Of a DNA stretch of 21,021 nt, positions 15,609-21,021 are shown piece by piece. The stretch covers positions 1 to 21,021 of the forward strand of contig DASXYU010000089.1 in the NCBI GenBank assembly GCA_036502295.1, given 5' to 3'. Source of the DNA: DASXYU01 sp036502295. GTDB taxonomy: Bacteria; Actinomycetota; Actinomycetes; Mycobacteriales; Jatrophihabitantaceae. A program made the position numbers and the translations under genes. The stretch's first letter is position 1, and each line of letters opens with the position of its first letter. A model generated the notes under the pieces. The model did no database searches. It was given only the letters and a program-made list of their open reading frames with translations, and was not told where the DNA came from.

Positions 15609-16979
15609 TCATGCCGCGAACGCCGGCGGGCGCAGCGGATCGGATACCGGCAGCGGCGTGCCGCGCTGGGCGAACTGCCTGGCCTTGTCCTGTAGCTCCG
15701 GCACGAGCAGCAACGCCGGATCGAACATCTGCTCCGCGACCTGGATGGCCTCGGCAACGCTGACGTCCACCGTCGCCATCTGCGCGAGGGTGAGCCGGTA
15801 GTTCGCGAACTCCTGCTCCTCGGTCGAGAGGGTGCGACGCGGACCTACCGTCTCCGGAAAGCTCAGGTCGAAGTCGGTGGCGGTGTGCCACGGCGCGACG
15901 AGCATCCGGGCCAGGTCGTCGTTGAAGCGCTTCGGCAGGGCGGCGAGGTCGTCGAACTCGGTCAGCAGGTCGCGGAGCAGGCGGCCGCCGAGCAGTGAGC
16001 AGGTGATGCCCTGACCGAAGATCGGGTTGAAGGACGCCACCGCGTCGCCGAGGGCGATGAAGCCGGCCGGCGGATCGGAGAGGCGGGTGTAGTGCCGCAT
16101 GCGATTCGCTGTGGAGCGGGATGTCGCGATGCCGGACGCCGGCTCGGACTTCGACCAGAGGTCGTAGAAGAGCGGCACCTTGCAGCCCTGCATGAAGGCC
16201 TTGTAGCCCTCTTCGTCGCCGGGCGGGTAGTCACGCGAGTGGCCGAAGAGGGTGAGGATGTGCAGGCCGTTGTCCTGCGGGTAGAGGATGGCCCCCTTCG
16301 TCTGCCCCGGCCACGGGAGCTGTGAGACGAACTGCATATCACCGGGCCACGCGTCCTCGGGCACCTTCACGAGTTGGCTCGCATAGCCGACGTAGCCGTT
16401 GATGATGTCCTCGTCCGGTGGCGTGAACCCCGCCTTCTCCAACCACCCGGGTGCCGAGGAGCCCTTGCCGGAGGCGTCCACCGTGAGATCGGCGTCGAGG
16501 GAGCGCGTGCCACCGTCGGTGAGGACGCTGACACCGCCGATGCGGTCGCCCACCCGTAGCAGTTCGGCGGCCTGGCCACAGACGAAGTCCACGTTGCCGA
16601 GCGCGAGTATCCGGCGCCGGGCCACCGATTCGAGCAGCACGCGGCGGATGCCGTAGCCGCCGGCCTGGGTCGTCCCGCGCGCCCACCATCCGAACGGCGT
16701 GTAGTTGGCGCCGAGGCTGAGCACGTCGAAGAGCCGGGCGCCCTGTTCAAGGGTCTCGTTGACGAACCCGGGCATCAGCTCTTCCATCACGGCACGTCCG
16801 AGCATCCGGATGCCGTGGACGTGCGCGGACTGGGGCACGCCCCGGCGCGGCCCGTTCCCGGGTGCTTCGAGGTCGTCCCGATCGATGATCGTGACCTTCT
16901 CGAACGTGTCGGAGAGTGCACGCGCGGCGGCCAGACCGGCGAAGCTCCCTCCGATTACGACTGCGTGATCACGCGCCAC
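15609..16979 (-). CDS. FAD-dependent monooxygenase/oxidoreductase
   Basis: A 456-residue flavoprotein of the aromatic-hydroxylase (group A monooxygenase) type. Seen are the Rossmann loop VIGGSFAGLAAARAL (residues 8-22) with acidic Asp33, RRGVPQSAHVHGIRMLG (45-61), the mid-protein VDASGKGS (167-174) and the second FAD motif FIALGDAVASFNPIFGQG (307-324). I start at GTG 16979 because AAGGAGG lies 7-13 bases upstream; a TTG at 17006 would include that ribosome site in the coding region. The substrate is not visible; this branch with RRGVPQxxHxH is common in actinobacterial secondary metabolism and catabolism. It is the first gene of an operon with the amidohydrolase and is divergent from the M24-fold gene. 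Confidence 0.88.
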   Translation of the reverse strand: MARDHAVVIGGSFAGLAAARALSDTFEKVTIIDRDDLEAPGNGPRRGVPQSAHVHGIRMLGRAVMEELMPGFVNETLEQGARLFDVLSLGANYTPFGWWARGTTQAGGYGIRRVLLESVARRRILALGNVDFVCGQAAELLRVGDRIGGVSVLTDGGTRSLDADLTVDASGKGSSAPGWLEKAGFTPPDEDIINGYVGYASQLVKVPEDAWPGDMQFVSQLPWPGQTKGAILYPQDNGLHILTLFGHSRDYPPGDEEGYKAFMQGCKVPLFYDLWSKSEPASGIATSRSTANRMRHYTRLSDPPAGFIALGDAVASFNPIFGQGITCSLLGGRLLRDLLTEFDDLAALPKRFNDDLARMLVAPWHTATDFDLSFPETVGPRRTLSTEEQEFANYRLTLAQMATVDVSVAEAIQVAEQMFDPALLLVPELQDKARQFAQRGTPLPVSDPLRPPAFAA

Positions 16980-16985
16980 GTGTGG

Positions 16986-16992
16986 CCTCCTT
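16986..16992 (-). promoter_or_regulatory. Ribosome binding site AAGGAGG, sets the flavoenzyme start
   Basis: A full Shine-Dalgarno AAGGAGG on the minus strand, 6 bases before GTG 16979. It rules out the longer TTG 17006 start for the FAD monooxygenase. Confidence 0.85.
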
Positions 16993-17000
16993 GACCGTAT

Positions 17001-17020
17001 GGCCAACCCTGGCCAACCCA
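17001..17020. repeat. Tandem GGCCAACCC(T/A) repeat, also at 12891-12900
   Basis: GGCCAACCCT and GGCCAACCCA lie back to back upstream of the FAD monooxygenase start. A third copy, GGCCAACCCA, is at 12891-12900 in the gap before the first TIM-barrel gene. All three are preceded by T, giving the palindromic core TGGCCA. The two places are both just before minus-strand coding starts, so a regulator site is possible. Confidence 0.4.
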
Positions 17021-17030
17021 GCAGGATCGT

Positions 17031-17042
17031 ATATTGTAGGTA
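17031..17042. promoter_or_regulatory. AT-rich element in divergent promoter (site C)
   Basis: The 85-bp gap between the FAD monooxygenase (-) and M24-fold (+) genes contains CGTATATTGTAGGTAGTATC. Its core ATATTGTAGGTA matches site B (minus strand) in 9 of 12 positions. It lies about 25 bp before the M24 start and could include a -10 box. Confidence 0.38.
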
Positions 17043-17064
17043 GTATCCACATCAAGGGAATCTC

Positions 17065-18354
17065 ATGGGCGTGATCTCCGCACACAACGAACTGCTCTCC
17101 GAGCCGGACCACCTCGAATACGAACGCCGCATCGAACGGCTGCGCGAGATCCTCGACAAGGAGAGTCTCGACGGCGTCATCGTCAGCGATCGCCGCTACG
17201 ACCCGGACAACCCACCCGCGATGACCGCGCCGCCTTACGCCCGCTACCTCTCGAACATGACCCTCTATGGCGGTGGCGGCGGCGCGGCCGTCTGGGCACA
17301 CCGCGCCAACCCGCTCGTCGTGGCCTCGCGCAGTGCCGACCCCGTCCTCGTCCTTCCGCCCGGCCTGCGCAACTCGTGGGTGAGCTATGCGCGACACCGT
17401 TCGTGGATCGTCGACGTGAAGTGCGCCGGAGAGAACCGCGTCTGGGCTTCCAACCACGACTTCCCCAGCAACTCCGGGGTGATCTCGCCGGACGACATCG
17501 CCGAGGCGATCGAACAATCCGGGTTGTCGCGAGGACGAATCGGGATCAGCGGCAACTGGCCCGACATGCACGCAATCGCAGATCGATTCCCCGGAGCCGA
17601 GTTCGTCCCGGTCATCCAACCAACGCAGAACGGGCGCAGGCGCGACGTCCTGGAGCCGCTCATCGGCGCCAACTCCGAGTGGGAGATCGCCCGGCTCGAG
17701 CGCGCACAGATCGCCGCGAACGTCGCCATCGAGGCGCTGCGCACCGCCGCGAAGGGCGGGGCAACCGTACGTGAAGCGGGCCGCGAAGGACGCCTCGCCG
17801 CGATCCGCGCCGGCGCCGACGAGCTCAGCGTCGACGGCTCGGTCATCGCCGAGCCGTGGACCTTCGCCGCCTACGACCTCGCGCCCGAGAGCCTGACCTT
17901 CGAACGGGGCAAGCTCTACCTCATCGAGATCGCCTACTGCATGGTCGACGGCTACAGCGTGCAGACCTGCCGCCTCTTCACAGTCGGCGAACCCGAGCCC
18001 GAAGTGCAACGCATGTACGACACAGCGATGACGTCCTTGCACGCGATGCTGAACAAGCTCAGCGTCGGAGTCACCGGCGCCGACATGTGGGACGCCGGGA
18101 TCGGGCCGCTCCAGGACGGTGGCTACGCACCCTGGTGCCGCCTCGGCCACTCCTGCGGCTTCGAGATGTTCGGCCCCCAGCGCCTGCAGTTCTTCCCCGG
18201 CGACCGCTACCAGGTCGAGCCCCACCAGGCGGTGACGGTCCACGCACCGATCGTCAGCGGCGACGGCAACACGGTCGGCATCATCGGCGACACCGTCCTC
18301 GCCATCGAGGACGGCTGGCGCTACTTCGCGCCACCGGCCGACTACGCGCTCTGA
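17065..18354 (+). CDS. M24 (creatinase/prolidase-fold) protein with altered metal site
   Basis: A 429-residue protein with the two-domain layout of M24 creatinase/Xaa-Pro peptidases: an N-terminal creatinase-like domain (to about 190) and a C-terminal pita-bread domain. GHSCGFEMFG (361-370) keeps the conserved His362. The five metal ligands of true aminopeptidases are mostly replaced by my alignment: the first Asp by Glu288 (LIEIAY), the second by Gln300 (GYSVQTCRLF), the first C-terminal Glu by His393 (EPHQAVTVHAPI), the second by Gly408 (VGIIGDTVLA). This argues against a dinuclear metallopeptidase and for a creatinase-like, metal-free C-N hydrolase or another lyase. ATG 17065 has AAGGGA 5 bases upstream. 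It is transcribed alone and its 3' end overlaps the convergent transporter by 13 bp. Confidence 0.86.
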   Translation: MGVISAHNELLSEPDHLEYERRIERLREILDKESLDGVIVSDRRYDPDNPPAMTAPPYARYLSNMTLYGGGGGAAVWAHRANPLVVASRSADPVLVLPPGLRNSWVSYARHRSWIVDVKCAGENRVWASNHDFPSNSGVISPDDIAEAIEQSGLSRGRIGISGNWPDMHAIADRFPGAEFVPVIQPTQNGRRRDVLEPLIGANSEWEIARLERAQIAANVAIEALRTAAKGGATVREAGREGRLAAIRAGADELSVDGSVIAEPWTFAAYDLAPESLTFERGKLYLIEIAYCMVDGYSVQTCRLFTVGEPEPEVQRMYDTAMTSLHAMLNKLSVGVTGADMWDAGIGPLQDGGYAPWCRLGHSCGFEMFGPQRLQFFPGDRYQVEPHQAVTVHAPIVSGDGNTVGIIGDTVLAIEDGWRYFAPPADYAL

Positions 18355-19796
18355 GGCTCGGCTCCCGGGCGGCCGATCCGGATCGCCAGGACCGCCGCCA
18401 ACACTCCCGCCCCCGCGCAGAGGATGAAGAGCATGCGGTAGGCGGTGAGCGAGGGCCAGTGCTGTCCTGCCAGCAGAACGGTGCTCGCCGAGAGCAGGCT
18501 CCCTCCGACGGAGGTCGCGATCGCGCCGCCGAGCGTGCGGGACAGCGAATTGATCCCGTTCGCGGCCGCAATGCTCGAGAGGTCTGTGTAGTGACCGATC
18601 AAGGTCGGCATCGAGGCATAGCCGATACCCGATCCGGCGCCGAGGATAGTGCTGCCGAGCACTATCTCCCACAGCGATCCGGTGGCGAAAATCCGCAGCA
18701 ACCAGCCCACGGCAACCGTCAGCCCGCCGAGGGCGAGAGTGCGATCCGCCCCGACCTTGCGCAGCAGCCGGGCGGTCATTGGCGCGAAGATAAAACTGAA
18801 CAGGCCGCAGGGCAGCACGCACAGTCCACTAACGATGATCGATGAACCGAACCCGTAGCCGGTTGACCTCGGCGCCTGCACGTACGGTGCCGTACCGATC
18901 AACGCTGCGAACATGGCCACGCCCATCAGCAACGTCGAGCAGTTCGTCAGGACGATCGGACGCCGTGCGGCGGCCCGTAGATCGACGATCGGCAGGGCGA
19001 TCCGGGTTTCGTATCGTGCGAAGCCCACCGCCAGGGGCACTGAGATGACGAGCAGGCTCAAGGTGAGTGGTGACCCCCAGCCCCAGGTGGTTCCCTCCGA
19101 CAGCGCCAGCAACACTGCCGTCAACATCGCGCCGAGCAATACGGAACCGGGGACGTCCACCCTGCCGCCCGGGCGTCCCGGGGCTTCCGGCACGAGAAAC
19201 AGCGTCGCGACCACGGAAAGGGCACCTGCGATGCCGATGACCCAGAAGAGCACGTGAAAGTCGGAGTGCTGTGCGATGACACCAGCCATCGGAAGGCCGA
19301 GCGCGCCGCCGACGCCGAGCATGGCACTGACGACCGCCATTGCCGTTACGGCCTTGTCCCGCGGCACCAGCGAACTGATCAGACCGATACCAAGCGGGAT
19401 CGCCGCAAGCGCCGTCCCCTGAATCGCTCTGGCGATGATGAGCAGGGCAACGTTGTTGGTCTGCACCGCGAGGATGGCGCCGAGGACGAGCCCACCCAGC
19501 GCGACCAGGAACAGCGCGCGCTTGCCGAACATGTCGCCCAAGCGACCGAAGATCGGAACGCTCACCGCGCCCACGAGAAGCGTCGCGGTGAGCAGCCATT
19601 CCGCGGTTGCTGTGGAGGTGTGCAGCACCGCGGGCAGGTTTGGCAGCACGGGCACGAGCACCGACTGCGACACCGACACGCTGAGGGCGCCGAAGCCGAT
19701 GACCAGCATCGCAAGCCACGCACGTCCACCGGTAAGCGGCTCCCACTCGCCGGACGCCACGATCCGACTGGACGCCGTCCGACTCGATGCCGCCAC
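18342..19796 (-). CDS. MFS transporter, DHA2/EmrB type
   Basis: A 484-residue membrane protein with about 14 hydrophobic segments, fitting the 14-helix DHA2 drug:H+ antiporter group of the major facilitator superfamily. The loop-2/3 signature GRLGDMFGKRALF (around 84-96) and the helix-4/5 region ARAIQGTALAAIPLGIGL are visible. It lies in the cytoplasmic membrane and probably moves a cluster substrate or a toxic intermediate; direction cannot be read from sequence, though this group mostly exports. The start is GTG 19796, 8 bp after the VOC gene stop, with GGAG about 11 bases upstream inside the end of that gene. It is the last gene of the operon that begins with the epoxide-hydrolase-like gene. 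Confidence 0.9.
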   Translation of the reverse strand: MAASSRTASSRIVASGEWEPLTGGRAWLAMLVIGFGALSVSVSQSVLVPVLPNLPAVLHTSTATAEWLLTATLLVGAVSVPIFGRLGDMFGKRALFLVALGGLVLGAILAVQTNNVALLIIARAIQGTALAAIPLGIGLISSLVPRDKAVTAMAVVSAMLGVGGALGLPMAGVIAQHSDFHVLFWVIGIAGALSVVATLFLVPEAPGRPGGRVDVPGSVLLGAMLTAVLLALSEGTTWGWGSPLTLSLLVISVPLAVGFARYETRIALPIVDLRAAARRPIVLTNCSTLLMGVAMFAALIGTAPYVQAPRSTGYGFGSSIIVSGLCVLPCGLFSFIFAPMTARLLRKVGADRTLALGGLTVAVGWLLRIFATGSLWEIVLGSTILGAGSGIGYASMPTLIGHYTDLSSIAAANGINSLSRTLGGAIATSVGGSLLSASTVLLAGQHWPSLTAYRMLFILCAGAGVLAAVLAIRIGRPGAEPQSA

Positions 19797-19804
19797 CGGC
19801 CCGG

Positions 19805-20746
19805 TCAGCTCCTGCCCCGCTCCACGAACTCGAGGACGAGGCCGTCGAAGAGTGTCGCGGTGAGGACGCGTTGCGGGACATCCTCACCGAGGTCCAGTTC
19901 CGTACGCGGGCTCACGATCGCATCCGGAAGACCCTTCAGCACTGGCTCCACGTCGGCGAGGGAATCAACCTCGATCCCCACGCGGGCAAGGCCGGTGGTC
20001 GTCTGCGCGTAGGAGACTCTGCCGGTCGTCGGCGGCGTGAGCCATTCACAGACGTCGAGGACGAACTCGGCGCTCGGTTCGCGCCCCTCGCGGGTGGGGA
20101 TGGAGTAGAGCCCGGCCTTCACGAGCGTCTCCTCGGCGCTCTCCGTGAAGGGGCAGGGACCAGGCTTGTCGCTCTCGAAGAGGATCGGGCACTGCATCCC
20201 GAGGACGTCCTGGAGCTCCGTACTGATCCGTCCGAGGTCGGGGCTGTTGTGGTTGACGTGGTAGGTCCGCTCGGGCGCCTCGAAGGTGACGTACTCGATG
20301 ACGGTGCCATCGGGATCGCGGAAACCGAAGACAGGACGACCGGTCGTCCGGCCCGGGTAGGGCATCTGCAGTTCGGTGAAGGGACGGCCGTTGTGCCGCA
20401 GAACGTCCTCGTAGCGCGACTCCACCCTCGGCGACTGGAAGCAGATCCGGTACAGCCCCGGCGCGTTGAAGTCGCGGGGGGCGACTGCCGCCGGGGCGGG
20501 GTCCAGCCACTGAACGAGGTGCACCTCGACGGCGTCCTGCACCTCGGTGCCACCCATGACACAGCCGCGCAGCGAGCCGCGCGCAACACCGAGGTGATCG
20601 AGCGGCTGGTTACGCACCTCGAAGCGCCGTACCGGTGTCAGCGGGAGCGTTGCCGAGTAGAAGTCGATCGACCGTTCGAGGTCGGTGACGTTGATAACGA
20701 CGTGGGTATACCGGTTCAGCACCGATGCCTGCTGCTGGTCACTCAT
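19805..20746 (-). CDS. VOC superfamily protein, multi-module (dioxygenase/glyoxalase-like)
   Basis: A 313-residue vicinal-oxygen-chelate protein. The first module starts YTHVVINVTDLERSIDFYSA (13-32), with His15 where a metal ligand is expected; the second reads LYRICFQSP and ends FRDPDGTVIEYVTF, with Glu in the usual final ligand position. The C-terminal half repeats the pattern (AEFVLDVCEWL; LARVGIEVDSL to FDGLVLEFVERG), giving about four beta-alpha-beta modules, the layout of two-domain extradiol ring-cleavage enzymes. Whether it cleaves catechols, isomerises or only binds is not clear. ATG 20746 has GGGAG 8 bases upstream and overlaps the previous stop (ATGA), so it is coupled to the epoxide-hydrolase-like gene. 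Confidence 0.83.
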   Translation of the reverse strand: MSDQQQASVLNRYTHVVINVTDLERSIDFYSATLPLTPVRRFEVRNQPLDHLGVARGSLRGCVMGGTEVQDAVEVHLVQWLDPAPAAVAPRDFNAPGLYRICFQSPRVESRYEDVLRHNGRPFTELQMPYPGRTTGRPVFGFRDPDGTVIEYVTFEAPERTYHVNHNSPDLGRISTELQDVLGMQCPILFESDKPGPCPFTESAEETLVKAGLYSIPTREGREPSAEFVLDVCEWLTPPTTGRVSYAQTTTGLARVGIEVDSLADVEPVLKGLPDAIVSPRTELDLGEDVPQRVLTATLFDGLVLEFVERGRS

Positions 20747-21021
20747 GTGGCGCTCTCCCGGGTTGCCTGTGTTGTTGTGTTCTGCAGCTCGCGGCGGAAG
20801 CCGCGAACCGTGGCAACGAACTCCTCCGGCGCCTCGTAGGCGCCGAAGTGTCCGCCGCGAGCCAATCGCTCGTAGTGGATGACGTCGTAGGACTGCTGCG
20901 CCCAGCGCAGTGACGGTCGGCTGATCTCTGCCGGGAAGATCGCAGCCCCCATCGGCACCGGCGGTGCGGGTTGGCGCGACACGTTCGTCCCTGCCGCCTT
21001 CGCTTCGTAGTAAATACGTGC
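20743..21021 (-). CDS. Epoxide-hydrolase-like alpha/beta hydrolase, 3' end only
   Basis: Only the last 92 residues are in the window; the frame is open to the right edge, so the 5' part lies beyond 21021. VPMGAAIFPAEISRP (22-36 of the fragment), RWAQQSYDVIHYERLARGGH (39-58) and the following FGAYEAPEEFVATVRGF match the C-terminus of EHN-type epoxide hydrolases, with His58 in GGHF as the catalytic-triad histidine. Such enzymes open epoxides with water through an Asp nucleophile, here out of view. The stop overlaps the VOC start (ATGA). An epoxide hydrolase fits a pathway that also holds monooxygenases. Confidence 0.82.
   Translation of the reverse strand, partial: ARIYYEAKAAGTNVSRQPAPPVPMGAAIFPAEISRPSLRWAQQSYDVIHYERLARGGHFGAYEAPEEFVATVRGFRRELQNTTTQATRESAT

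Noticed and set aside
16969..18822. 617-codon open frame on the minus strand across the M24 gene
   Set aside because: It is antisense to a well-supported M24-fold protein, runs into the transporter gene, and shows no domain.
21005..21016. AT-rich stretch near the right edge as a fourth promoter element
   Set aside because: It is in frame with the epoxide-hydrolase-like protein and encodes conserved ARIYYEA, so it is coding.

Overview
The window comes from a GC-rich bacterium, almost certainly an actinomycete: third codon positions are strongly G/C, GTG starts are common, neighbouring genes often overlap by ATGA or TGATG, and the gene set (phosphoketolase with acetate kinase, an Acg-type nitroreductase, universal stress proteins, a large LuxR-type ATPase regulator, a MftD-like flavoenzyme) is typical of Actinomycetota. 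I cannot name a genus. I see no tRNA, rRNA, CRISPR array or insertion sequence.

Region 1 (1-7734, all on +) is an energy-stress or dormancy-like block. It holds the 3' part of a phosphoketolase gene and acetate kinase, which together turn xylulose-5-P or fructose-6-P into ATP and acetate. A 517-bp stretch follows with a frameshifted universal-stress-protein remnant and a strong GC hairpin. Then come an Acg-type nitroreductase, a second universal stress protein that appears to have lost both ATP-binding loops, and an 853-residue MalT/LAL-type LuxR regulator.

Region 2 (7760-21021) is a compact accessory metabolic cluster of small operons that alternate in strand. In order: TauD-type dioxygenase with two short-chain dehydrogenases (-); MaoC hydratase with a MftD-like FMN enzyme (+); UGSC-family protein with a sugar-isomerase-like TIM barrel (-); a second such TIM barrel (+); FAD monooxygenase with an amidohydrolase (-); a creatinase/prolidase-fold protein whose metal site is largely replaced (+); and an epoxide-hydrolase-like protein (cut by the window edge), a multi-module VOC protein and a DHA2-type drug/metabolite transporter (-).

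The make-up of region 2 (two oxygenases, hydratase, hydrolases, isomerase folds, dehydrogenases, one transporter) suggests uptake or efflux and stepwise breakdown of an unidentified organic compound, possibly an aromatic or alicyclic one. Three of its divergent promoter gaps carry a similar AT-rich element that stands out from the GC-rich background, which fits control by one regulator. The substrate cannot be read from the sequence. The most interesting parts are the MftD paralogue without mycofactocin genes, the Cys form of the UGSC family, the metal-site-depleted M24 protein, and the shared AT-rich element.
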